DNA of 64,000 bases from Helianthus annuus (lineage: Eukaryota; Streptophyta; Magnoliopsida; Asterales; Asteraceae), in NCBI RefSeq assembly GCF_002127325.2, contig NC_035436.2, positions 18,548,205-18,612,204 on the forward strand, read 5' to 3'. The notes below the pieces were generated by a model. That model was not told the origin of the DNA and did no database searches. It worked only from the letters and a program-made list of their open reading frames with translations. A program made the position numbers and the translations under genes. Positions 11,519 to 22,152 of the stretch are shown one piece after another (position 1 is the first letter of the stretch; each line of letters begins with the position of its first letter).

Positions 11519-12714
11519 CACCCAGTTAACCAAGTCCAAATTAATGACCCTGGTCAACTGTTTAGCCTGCCAAGGCCAGGTTAATGACCTTGGCTGACCA
11601 GTTTGTGAAGATGCTGATTTTTGAAACAAATTTTAAGTTCAAGTTAATGAACTTCTGAACTTTCAAGCAATTTCCAATCACTTTTTCAATCTTCTGCTTA
11701 CCCACCCCTCATGATCCAGACATGTTCTGCACATAAGACTTTGATCATCTGATACCCAACGTCTGTTGTTGAAAATAAGATGAAATGAAAATCTTTTTGG
11801 ATTATGAATATAATAAGCAGTAAACTGTACACACAATATTTTTGTGAGCGTGTTAGGGGATCATATTAGCTTCCGACAAGATACCAGTACTGTTAAGCTT
11901 AAATTTCATACACAGCATTAAACAATTTGCTTTGATTGTCGATATACTGATCCTCTTAAATTCTCACACAATTTTCAATCTATTCCGGATACGAATTAAG
12001 TGTCTTAAGATCTTGACTTTTACGCGTGTACCACCTCAGAATATACTCCCGTATCCAGATCACTATATTCAGTCTTACAGGTGAGTGCACACTAATGATA
12101 TCTGTAATTGGGTGAATGCGAAACCGTGAGAGCTCAGGTCAGAACTTTCGTTCAGCAAAGAGATGATGGCTCGACTTTCGGTGGGTTCCCTTTAGGGAAT
12201 CTTTTTTACAACAGCACATGATTAGCATTTTGCAATGTTTCATCATTTTTTATGCTGAGGGGAGGCTTTATGAGTAAAGCTTGTGCAGAGTATTATACGA
12301 GGACTAGGCTATTGTTTCCGCAAAATCAGAAGTCCTGGAGATATCATCACGTACAAAGACCTAGTATGTCAGGAATAGGACCTTTCAAATGAGATTTTAT
12401 GGGTTATCTATATATCCTGGGGTTACCTATATATCCTGGAGATGTTCCCCACATAAAAGCAAGTTATTATTTTTGTTTATATCCCAAACAAATCTACTAA
12501 ATGTGCAAAAATCTATCGACACATCATTTGCAAGACTGTTTAACACATTTTATCTTTACAATTCTTTAGCGTACTGCATCTATCTAGCTAATGTACTATC
12601 ATTTCCCCTTTTTACACAAACTCTTTTTCAGTTTTACAATGTTTTTAGATTTTTCAAATTTTCTATTGTATTTGGATTTTGAAATTTTATCATGTTTTTG
12701 TATTTTTCTGCAAA
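11519..12714. other. Non-coding segment, probable retroelement leader
   Basis: No supported frame. On the plus strand it includes a possible donor (CTTACAG/GTGAGTGCAC near 12081) and the phrases ATGCTGAGGGGAGGC and GCTATTG. It ends in a T-rich stretch directly abutting the truncated Gypsy at 12715. It could be the 5' leader of the plus-strand gag-like element that continues at 17377, split by the Gypsy, but I cannot prove this. Counterpart: 38440-39628. Confidence 0.3.
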
Positions 12715-13630
12715 CTTTCTTCTTCACAAACAATACTGGAGCTCCCCAAGGCGACGAGCTAGGACGAATAAAACCTTTATCCAAAAGTTCTTGCAATGGT
12801 TTGGACAGTTCTTCCAGTTCGGTTGGAGCTAAGCGATAAGGTGCTCGAGCTATGGGCGCTGCTCCAGGGGCTAGCTCGATCTGGAATTCGACCTGACGAT
12901 GAGGCGGTAGCCCAGGTAAATCTTCAGGAAACACTTAAGGAAAGTCATGTACTACAGGAATATCCTCTAATCTCTTCTCTTTCGTTGATGCGTCGGTAAC
13001 AAGTGCTAAAATAGCGGTGTGGCCCTTTCGCAAACATTTCTGGGCCTTAAGAAAGGAGATGATGCCCACCACAGCACCACTCTTGTCGCCTTGAACGTCG
13101 AGAGGTTCTTGACCAGAACGGGGAATACGAAATATCTTTTCTTTGCATAGGATCTCTGCTTGCTGTTGGGATAACCAATCCATTCCGATGACGATGTCGA
13201 AACTACCCAGGACTATAGGAATGAGATCGATAGAGAAGGTCTGACCAGCGAGGACAAGATTACAACCCTGAACTATGTGTGTGGCCTCTAGTCTTTTACC
13301 ATTTGCTAACTCCACGACATGGTTGGTGTTCAAAAGTGTTGGGGTATGCTTGAGCATTTGACCAACTTTTAGGGACATATAACTGGTATCGGCACCTGAA
13401 TCAAATAAAACAGTAACATAAAAGTCATCGAGAAGGAACTTACCCATCACCACATTAGGATCATTCCTTGCTTCACCCTGACCCAGCACGAACACTCGAC
13501 CCCTAACACCGTTGTCATTATTGTTTCCCCCATTGTTGTGCACGTTATTGTTCCCGTTTCCTTGGTTGTGGTTCTGATTTTGAGTCTGATTTAACTGTGG
13601 GCAGTGTCTCTTGAAGTGACCTTCAGCGCC
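12715..13630 (-). pseudogene. pol: Gypsy protease and truncated RT start, unit A
   Basis: Retropepsin-type aspartic protease with the active site LFDSGADTSYM and downstream IVIGMDWL, followed by the linker [15 protein letters not shown] and the first RT residues ([13 protein letters not shown]). The frame then runs straight into unrelated A/T-rich DNA at 12715, so RT, RNase H and integrase are gone. A stop (TAA in place of the CAA seen in unit B) lies just upstream of VFPED. The truncation point is identical in unit B, so it predates the duplication. Confidence 0.85.
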
Positions 13631-14777
13631 ACACTGAAAGCATCCTTTGTTTCCTTGTTGCCGTTGCTAATTCTGCGGTGCTTGCTGTTGCTGCTGACGA
13701 TACTGGTTTGCAGGCCGGGAGCTCCTGCAATCCTTGGCTTCATGACCCATCTTGAGACACCTCTGACAACGACCCTTGTTGCACTGACCACTATGGTGTC
13801 TGTTGCATCTATTGCACTTTGGGTGATTTCCTTGATATCCACCCTGCCCCTGACTACCAGAAGATTGCTGATTAGGACTCTGGTAGTCATCAGTCTTTCG
13901 CTGCTGTGCCTGGGACTGAACTGTAGTCGAACCCTTGTTGGAATCTCCATCCCATTTTTGCTTGTTGTCACTAGGAATAGCAGAAGTTGTAGTAGTGGTG
14001 GTAGCACCGATACGCTTAGGCAGCTTGTTCTGATCCACTGCCTGGTCTGTGAGACGATGAGCAAGACGAGTAACATCCTGGATGGTAGCAAGGTTAGCAG
14101 AGGTCACATGGCTTTGAATCTTTGGCACTAAACCATAGAGGTACAACTCGATACGCTTGATGGGAGGATCCACCATAGTTGGACACAAGATGGCCAGCTC
14201 GTTTGACCTTTTCGTATACGCCTCTATCTCTGACCTTATCATCTTCAGGTTAAAGAACTCCACTTCCAACTTGTGGATGTCATCACGAGTGCAATATTCC
14301 CGCTTGATTAGTTCCTTGAAGTCGTTCCATGGGGTGGCATTAGCAGCCGCCAACCCCAGCATCTGAACTTGCGCATTCCACCAAGTCAGCGCAATGCCTT
14401 CGAGAGTACTAGTGGCATATTTCACCCTACGAGCCTTAGGGCATTCACACATCTCGAAGACCGATTCGAGCGTCTCGAACCAGTGGAGGAGTCCAATTGC
14501 ACTTTCAGTGCCACTGAAAGTGCTAGGATGACAGTACATAAAAGTCTTGAATGTGCATACAGGTGGCTGAGCGTTCTAACCTGTTGTGTATAAGAACAGG
14601 ACAAGGTTAAACACAAGAGTTGGTTTATGAGGGTAGGATCTAAAGACCCTAGAGTGAGTTGCGACTGCATGATATACCTCCTGCTTGAGCGGCTGCAAGT
14701 GCCGGAACAACTTGTTGGTTAATCAAAGCCGTCAACTGGGCTTGAGTCATGTTGACACGTCCACTCATGATCTTCAT
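13631..14777 (-). pseudogene. gag: Gypsy gag with 97-bp intron-like insertion, unit A
   Basis: Retrotransposon Gag (retrotrans_gag type) with the block YATSTLEGIALTWWNAQVQ, WNDFKELIKREYCTRDD and LAILCPTMVDPP, then zinc knuckles (CNRCNRHHSGQC, CQRCLKMGHEAKDC, CFQCGAEGH). The start is the ATG at 14777 (MKIMSG). Between the N-terminal Ala/Gln stretch and the main domain lies a 97-bp insertion (14581-14677) with GT...AG ends. A TAG stop precedes the third knuckle, at a position that reads CAG in unit B. The function, packaging of the element RNA, is from family knowledge. Confidence 0.85.
14581..14677 (-). other. 97-bp GT-AG intron-like segment in Gypsy gag, unit A
   Basis: The minus strand reads GGAG/GTATATC...TTATACACAACAG/GT with a C/T-rich tract before the acceptor. 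Exact removal gives the same Gly-Gly phase found without any insertion in the Gypsy copy at 61205-63088. Its length is 97 (not a multiple of 3), and an in-frame TAG occurs within it. Counterpart: 41451-41547. Confidence 0.65.
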
Positions 14778-15064
14778 AACAAAAGGGAAACATGAGTGAG
14801 AGAGGTTCACGGAAGTGCGATGACAGAAGAGAGTAAGCACACATGTGTTTTCAAACAACAGTTGTTACGTTTATCTAAGCATACTATGAGCAAAGTTCTA
14901 TGTAACTAACAAGTAGGCAATAAAACATAAACCATATCACCTAGAAATGCGAGTCTTGCATGTGGAGCGAAGCTTCGTTGTGGATCGTTGAGCACTTTTC
15001 TGGTTATAGTCTAGTTTTATCCAAAAGTTTTCCCGTTTTTAAAACCAAGTTCACTATAACCAAT

Positions 15065-15077
15065 GGCTCTGATACCA
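15065..15077 (-). other. Primer-binding site of truncated Gypsy, unit A
   Basis: Minus strand TGGTATCAGAGCC directly inside the LTR edge, the initiator tRNA-Met type site. The leader between it and the gag ATG at 14777 is about 290 bp. Confidence 0.85.
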
Positions 15078-15080
15078 ATC

Positions 15081-17376
15081 TGTCACACCCCCAAAAATCC
15101 GCATGCGGAGTATCACCGCTTGGAGGCGTGACTGACCAGGATCAAGCCACCAATCATATTGAACATTGTAAGAATAATTAAAGTTCAACCCATCAATACA
15201 AAAGGTGTTCAAATCAAAACATAGTTAAGTGTTTGGCGGAAGCATAAATGTGAAAACCCAAAACATAAGTATTAAGTTCGAAATGTTATAATGTTTTTAA
15301 CATGGCATCCACTGTCCATGTTCCACAATGACCGCGCCTCCCTGTGCAAGCTCCAGAAGTACCTACCGACCTGCAAGGCATGTAACAGAGTGTCAACAAC
15401 AAAGTTGAGCAAGTTCACAGTTGATTGTTCAGTTATTGAGTTCTTTTCAGAAATTGTAAGTTCGTTTCATAACCATGCGTTACCCAGTACCCTTGTTTCC
15501 CAAACTTTTACAATAGTAAGTGGGGGCTTCCCATGTTGTATGTACTAGACTAGTTGTATCTATAGGTGACCTTCCCAATCCAAGGACAGTGGTATGTATG
15601 AGTTTACGTAGGTTTTACATAAGTGCCCTTCCCTATCCGAGGACAGTGGTACGTAGCAAGTACGTAGGTTTAGCGCTGGTGTCCTTCCCAATCCGAGGAC
15701 AGTAGTACGTAGGTTTTACATAGGTTTTAACACTGGTGTCCTTCCCAAACCGAGGACAATGGTCGTAGGTTTTACGTAGGTTTAGCACTGGCGTCCTTCC
15801 CAATCCGAGGACGGTGGTAAGTAGTCTAGTAGTGATGAAAGTACTGGTAGTCATACAATCCCATTCCCAACCCACCGGGAATCCCATGCCTTGGAAGGAG
15901 TGTGAACTCACCTTGGTTTGCTCGGTATGCTTAACTACTCGTTTTCCAATTAATCATTCAAAGCCTATGGTATGCACATGTACATAATCAGTTTACATTC
16001 ACGAAGTTCACGTATATATATACAATCACAGTGGTATTGAATCAGTGATCACGAATAACACAAAGCACGTATTCAAGCTCATACAAGTCATGTTTATCAT
16101 TTAACAACAGTTAACTAACCCAGTTAACCCCTAACAGAATTAACCGAGTTCACTGTGCAGTTTACCCATTTGACGAAACGCCCCTTGTTTCGTCGAAATG
16201 CCCTTATGACGAAACTCCTTGTTTTGCCGGACCTTCCCTCGATGAAACACCCCTGTTTCGTCATGATCACCTGTTTCGCCCTGTTTCGTCGTATTTACTC
16301 TCGGCGAAACACCCCCTGTTTTGCCGTGATTTGTGTTTCGTCTACAAGGTCAGTTACGTCGTGTAACTGATGATTACCTAGAAACCCTAACCATTATCCT
16401 CAACCGTTACACACTATCATCGATCATCATCATACGGAAATCATTCGATATTGAATCAATCAGAGCAGAATCATACATTAATCTCAAATGATCTATATCA
16501 TACAATGACTATTACATGAACACAAATTCACAGATTCACAACATTAACCAATCAATCCCATAGAACAACATCCTATTCGAAGCCACAACAACAAGAACCC
16601 TAAATATTCATAGATTCAACACTTTGTCGTCACGTAATCCGAATAGCGTTTACGAGTTTCATTATCATTCATACATATCATAATAACCAATCAAAAGGGA
16701 TCCAAACATAAGACCAAGCATAACATAAATTGCTGAATCACATCTTTGATCTAACAGTTAGCTATGCTAGCAATCAATTATTCGTGTAAGGGTTAAACAC
16801 TAACCGGGATAAACGGAATTACTGACCCTAGAGGCTTCGAACACACAAGATTGCCGTCACTAAGGGGAGAGAGCTCTAGGGTTTCTAATTTGTTAAAAGT
16901 GTGACGAATGAAACAGTGGGACTTAATAAGTATACGCGTAACATACTGGGCCCTTAATGGGCTTCGGCGAATCAGTGGGCCGGCGAAACACTTGTTTCAT
17001 CGGGATAAGGACGGCGAAACACTTCTTGCTTCGTCGTGTGGGTTATGGCGAAACTGAAGTTGTTTCGTCAGGTATAGTTCCTAATCTCAAACAGTTTACA
17101 AGTTCATGTAACCAAACACTATAATCACATTAAATAGATAATCATATCAAACAAACATCTCAACATATAATCCAATGTGCACAATTACAAGGCAAACAAG
17201 TTGTACAAGTAAACAACTAAACAATTAACGTGCAATTAATGCGAAGATGGAATCTTGGAAACTCGAGTTGTCACATTATCCCCAACTTGAAAGAAATTTC
17301 GTCCCAAAATTTAGCATGCGGTTACTGAGGAAGCTACTTGTGTTGTGTAGTTTACTGGTTTTCCTGGGGTGTCACA
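15081..17376 (-). mobile_element. Gypsy 5' LTR, unit A (2296 bp)
   Basis: Starts TGTCACACCCCCAAAAA and ends GGGGTGTCACA on the plus strand, forming inverted termini TGTGACACCCC/GGGGTGTCACA. The edges are confirmed by the primer site and by the match to both LTRs of the Gypsy at 56349. Inside are five 56-bp subrepeats (15566-15830) and two clusters of GTTTCGTCG/CGAAAC motifs (16171-16345 and 16965-17085). No 3' LTR exists because the element is truncated at 12715. Confidence 0.88.
15566..15830. repeat. Five 56-bp tandem subrepeats in Gypsy LTR, unit A
   Basis: Units begin CCTTCCCAATCCGAGGACA, followed by a GTGGTACGTAGG segment, with starts near 15566, 15622, 15679, 15736 and 15791. In unit B a solo LTR is inserted between units of this array. 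Confidence 0.8.
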
Positions 17377-18123
17377 CTGGAGGTGCTAGGCAGCGTTAGC
17401 TTCTGTTTTGCGTGAGCAAAGACCTAGTTGTACGTCTGTCGCCTTATAGATCAATTTACACCTGAAAGAGGCCCTCTATTGCCCAAAAACCTATATCAAA
17501 TTGAGAAAACTAATTTGATATGTACATTATATCAACATTTCTGCTTATGATCTATTTTGTTATTTTCTCAATCTAGTCCCAGTCAAGGTTTCAGAAATCT
17601 AAGACAGACTTGTGGAAATATGTGGTAGGGAAACTGCTTGCATGATAGAGTGTGCTGATTGAAATTCTAGGATTTGATTAGTATTTCTTAGGGTGTTCAT
17701 TTTTAAAATATTAAAACAATGATAAAATGAGTTACAGGCAGTCATATGAAAAAGGTCTAGGGAGATGAGTTTAGGTGGACAAATATACTAGCAATCGTTC
17801 GGATCACTCAGTAGTAGATCAATGTTGATAAGTGAAGTCAAGCCCGACACCTCGTGATTTGATCCCTGAGCAATTACGATATTTCCTAATTTTATTTTTG
17901 TAAATAATTGTTTGATATTATTTATTTGTGTTTGTAGGTTTTAGTCTCGTAAAACGTGCTCGGGAAGGTAAGGGTTACTTAAGAAAATAAACGATTTTCA
18001 AATGAGCTTGAAAAATTAATTAAAAATTTGATTTTTGAAATCATGAAATTGAGTTCAGACTTGGTCCCAACTCGAAATCATGGTCTCGGCCCAAGTTGTC
18101 TCAGGCTCGGCCCATGATCATGT
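17377..18123. other. Non-coding segment 5' of plus-strand gag-like element, unit A
   Basis: No supported frame. It starts immediately at the Gypsy LTR edge. It contains T/A-rich stretches and the phrase TTGATCCCTGAGCAATTACG. It is probably 5' LTR or leader sequence of the plus-strand element, cut by the Gypsy. Confidence 0.35.
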
Positions 18124-18133
18124 GATATAAAAG
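18124..18133 (+). promoter_or_regulatory. TATA box of plus-strand gag-like element, unit A
   Basis: GATATAAAAG preceded by GGCCCATGATCATGT. It lies about 140 bp upstream of the predicted leader donor and is conserved in unit B at 45452-45461. Motifs of the CTCGAAA/TTTCGAG type flank it on both sides. Confidence 0.5.
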
Positions 18134-18271
18134 TATGGTTTCGAGTCAGAACCTCATTCCACGCGAAATCAATTCACTGTTCCCTGAAATTCTCTCTCAT
18201 TTCCGACTCGAGAACTCCGATTCTGATGTGTTTATCTACGATTTCGACTCACTAACATCAGTCATTTGAAG

Positions 18272-18811
18272 GTAATATCAACTAAACACTGGTATTTACT
18301 TGGAGATTACTTGAAGGTGTGAAGAAATGTTTGAAGATTTGAAGATGTTTAAGAACCCTAATTTTCTTCATAACTTGGTCTTCAACAAAATCAAAGGGTG
18401 TTTATGGATTTTAATCCATAATTATATGATGATGCTGATCAAAAATTGTTTGGAAGGTTTCCACTCAGGTTGCGAGTGAAGAACCTTAATGGGACTCGAG
18501 ATCTGCCGGTTGCGAGTCGCAATCTCCGTGGTTTCGACTCAAAACTGGACTCAAGACCTTGAGGTTTTGACTGAAGATTCAGACTTGAAACCATCTGATT
18601 CCGGCTCGAAATCATCTGACTTCGACTCGAGATCTTGTGGTTTCAACTCGAAACCATGATTTTTCTTATAAAAATTATTTTTGTCCACTCACAACCAAGT
18701 CAAATTGCATGGTCTCCACTAATTCATCCTTGTTGACTGAGTTGACTTTTACTTGATTAAATTTCAAATTAACTAAGTTAATTCCATACTTGACCTGATA
18801 TATTTTTGTAG
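18272..18811 (+). other. Probable leader intron of plus-strand gag-like element, unit A (540 bp)
   Basis: Donor TTGAAG/GTAATATC and acceptor ATATTTTTGTAG/GAACAT. The gag-like start codon position lies 5 nt into the downstream exon. Length and both sites are the same in unit B (45600-46139). The last third holds about ten CTCGAAAC / GCGAGTCGCAA type motifs. Confidence 0.55.
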
Positions 18812-18815
18812 GAAC

Positions 18816-21523
18816 ATAGACTTGAAAGTGATCTCGGGCCACAATCAAGCGGGTTGTCTGTCACCACCACCGGAAAAGCACAAGAAGCTGTATACTTCAC
18901 TGATTAAAGGTCTCAGCAGTTGCAGGATTGTTCATTCTCTTCGAGAAAATCTGGTTGTATATGAAGATCTCGTTAAAGAATTTTGGAGAGCATCGAGGTT
19001 TGATGCATTGGGAGGAGATGGAAAAGGTTCGATTGAAGCCGTTATACAGAAGAAGAGTGTTACTGTGGCGGAACAGATTATCAGGGAAGTTCTACAATTT
19101 GATAATCAAGAGATAGACCCAATTGATCTTCCGTCTGGAGTTATCAAAACTATTTTACCACGTTAGAGCTATAAAGGAACGTATCCCTCTCTAATGAAGA
19201 AGTTCATTCATCCTTATTGGCATTTGTTGATGCATATGTTGATGATGTGCATGATAGAGAATAGAGGGGGAACAGATCAGCTGAATATCACCCAATCTGC
19301 AGCGTTCATGTGTCTGATTACAAATCAAGCGTATAATTACTCGAAGTACGTGTTTGGAGGAATGAAGAGGAACGTCACTAATGAAGAGGAACGTCACTGG
19401 GGTGCGAAAGGATAAGTTTGTGATGTATCGAAGATTCTTGCAGATGATTTTCAATGCACGTTATTCTGATTTGGAGAGGAAGTGGAAATACATTGGATCT
19501 AAAACCAATGGGACCAACTTGTTTTGGGGCTTTAACTCTGAAGAAGGGTACTGCAAGCAAATTTGAAGGAAGAATCGCTTTAGAAAAGTTCGGTTAGTTT
19601 GCTGAAACTGAAGAAGTGGTGGCTGAACCGAAAAATGTACAACTTGAAAATGCTCCAGTGAATACTCCTGTAAACGCTATGGTTGCTGAAGAGCATGTCG
19701 TTCAGATAGTTGCAGATGAAGAGCCTGAGACAGAGATACAAAATATTGACTCTGACGATGAAGAAGGCATTGTGATTAGTTTTGATGGAGATGATGATGA
19801 GCTTCCTCTTGAAGCTGAAGTTAGTTCTGCTGTTTCAACTGTTCAACCAGTGCTTACTGCCGAAAGTTTGGCTCAAATGTTAAAGTTAGTTACTGAAAAG
19901 ATTGGGAATCCTCCTCCTGATCCTTCGGTACAAAGTGAGGAGCCAGTTACTGAAGACACAAAGGACCCTGATTCTCAGCCGCTAAATCGGAGAAAAAGGG
20001 ATCCTCGACCTGGAGTGTTTATTGAACAAGTATAAGATCAACCCATGATTAATGATGAAGATGATGATGGATTGTATAATTTTGATTTTGTGCCTGCTAA
20101 AGATACGACTGAAACTCCATTCGAGTTTGAAAATACTGCAACTGCCGCTACTATCGAAACAGATTTGGATTTTGAAACTGGTGAAACAAAATGGATGTGG
20201 ATTCGGATTCTGTAGAGATTCCTATTACTGCTACTACTTCAGTCACCGTGTCAACACACGTAGTTACTGCTGCCATTGGAAGTTCTTCTGGTGTAATACG
20301 TGATGAACCATGCAGTTCTAGTGGGAAATGGCCTGAAGAAAAAATTGAAATGTCGTTTATTGATGATTCAAGTGATGATGATGAGTTTATTAGCATTAGA
20401 GAGTTGAAGAAGAGAATTGTGGTTCTTGAACAAGATTCAATTCATAAAGATGCGAAGATTATTCAGTTGGAAGAAACAATAGTTCAAAAAAACCAGCAGA
20501 TAGATCAGCTACAAGGTGAAGTTAGTCTGTTGTTCAATATTGTGTATGATATTCGTGGGAAGTTAGAAAAGAAGTTCGGTCACTAGTTTGCTGATCTGAC
20601 TAACAGGGAGAGACAGAGGAAAGCTGAAGAGGGTCGAGCTAGAGCGTTTGCTAAGGATGATGCTGAAGGTGCTGCTGTAATGGATCTCTACTTTAGTAGA
20701 TTAGTTGATAAGGAAAAGGATAAAGCAAAAGCTAAAAGGTTAAAGCAGAAAAGAGAACTGAGAACTGGTGCTTTTGAAGAATAAAAACCTTAATCCTGCT
20801 GATCCTGATGTTCAAGTTACTCATCATCTGATGGATGTCGGTGAAAGTCACTATGATAAGGTTGGAAACAGATCATGTGTTGTAAGCTGGGGTTTTGACC
20901 ACGATCGAAAGATGTGGTGGATTAAAAGGAAGATTGGTCCAGTAGAATGGTACAGAAACCCAGCTCAGTTTCAGACGTTTACGAAGGTGGATTTGAGCAT
21001 ACTTTCGAATGCACCATATGTTGATGATAAGCCTGGTGGTAGAGGATACTCGTTTTTCGAGAGGCTTAAGAGAGAGGTTGCACGAGGGTTTCCTTCTATG
21101 CATACTACGGAATCCATTGTGAAACCTGCTCCAGGAGTACGAGATCCTCGAACAAATAAGAGAATGAAGATTGTTTCATGGCCACCTACTGACAAAGAAA
21201 AAACCATTCCGTTGGTAAAGAAGATTCCAGATGGTATCTTGAAGACCATGCATTTCTGGGGTTACGACGAGACATTGGGGCAGGCGTTAATCGTGTGTGA
21301 TGGTGACGTGAGTTTTGGATTAACTGATCAAGTGGATCTACTGAATTTGGACAGGGTGAATTTAGAGATGCTAGCTCAACATCATATTCGGTCTACAGAA
21401 AAGTATGAAGATACTACTAAAGAGTGGACTGTTGTTGTTGCTGGTCTTCTACACATTAATAAGAAAGGTTTTGGTGGTAATAAAGACAAGATGGATGGCA
21501 GTGGAGGCGGTGAAGGCAGTTGA
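18816..21523 (+). pseudogene. gag-like protein of plus-strand gag-only element, unit A
   Basis: Homologue of the minus-strand gag-like protein in domain order: helical N-terminal domain (LVKEFWRAS; LLMHMLMMCMIENRGG; AYNYSKYVF; RFLQMIFNARY), acidic linker, coiled coil (ELKKRIVVLEQDS, QIDQLQGEVSLL), then a C-terminal domain with NRSCVVSWGFDHDRK and GYSFFERLKREV. No polymerase or integrase is present. Breaks in unit A: the start codon is ATA where B has ATG; a TAG near 19164; a 20-bp tandem duplication near 19361-19400 that shifts frame; a shift near 19560; a stop near 20034; and a 7-bp insertion near 20757. The stop is TGA at 21521, followed by a purine tract and the LTR. Confidence 0.65.
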
Positions 21524-21550
21524 AGATCGAAGAACCTCTATGCTATAAAC

Positions 21551-21562
21551 CTAGGGGGAGAT
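21551..21562 (+). other. Polypurine tract of plus-strand gag-like element, unit A
   Basis: CTAGGGGGAGAT lies directly before TGTTGGAACC and about 30 bp after the gag-like stop. It marks the 3' LTR start and supports a retrotransposon origin. Confidence 0.75.
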
Positions 21563-21929
21563 TGTTGGAACCTGAAGGTTTATGCATAGAGGGTTGATAA
21601 TAGTTCAGGGTTGAGAATCAGGGTCCTTTGTGTCTTCAGGGTTGATTTTGTAACTATGTTTTAATTAGTGTTTTGGGTCGAAACTATGTATGGGTCATGT
21701 GAGGTTTCGGTTGGGCTTTAGTGGGTTTACGGCCCATAGTGTTTAGTATATAGTCAAACCTAATTAGTTGTTTTGAGGTTGATCAGTTTGTGAGAACAAG
21801 GGAAGCCAGTCGAAACCAAGAAGCCTTGTATCAGTCATCTTTTCTATGGTGAATGCAAGATAGTATTGATTGTTTAATGTTTTGGTTATTATTTCTTGAA
21901 TCATCTTGTGTTAGGATTCCGCACTAACA
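21563..21929 (+). mobile_element. 3' LTR of plus-strand gag-like element, unit A (367 bp, end uncertain)
   Basis: Starts TGTTGGAACC after the purine tract. The proposed end is CGCACTAACA. A TATA-like TATATAG lies near 21747, after GGCCCATAG, echoing the 5' promoter layout. It carries TCGAAAC motifs like the leader. The end overlaps a perfect 11-bp stem hairpin (21903-21935). A longer LTR ending at 22680 (CAACA) is the alternative. Confidence 0.5.
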
Positions 21930-22152
21930 CAAGATCAGTGTTTGATACCATTGAAAGATCCTTAACCGGACTTACAATTAAGGGAAGCCAGCCGGAACCA
22001 AGAAGTCTTGTATCAATCATCATTTCTACCATTTCTACGGTGAATGCAAGATAGTATTGATTGTTTATTGTTTTGGTTATTATTTCTTGAATCATCTTGT
22101 GTTAGGATTCTACACTAACGCAAGATCAGTGTTTGATATCATTGAAAGATCC
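21801..22152. repeat. Two diverged 182-bp direct repeats over LTR 3' end (unit A)
   Basis: GGAAGCCAG through GAAAGATCC at 21801-21961 recurs at 21983-22152 with several substitutions. Unit B holds only one copy, ending in the same GATCC. Confidence 0.8.

Noticed and set aside
13604..14131. 175-codon plus-strand open frame (also at 40474-41001)
   Set aside because: It is the antisense of the Gypsy gag, rich in Leu/Thr/Ser as expected from the complement of Gln/Arg-rich knuckle sequence. It has no domain of its own.
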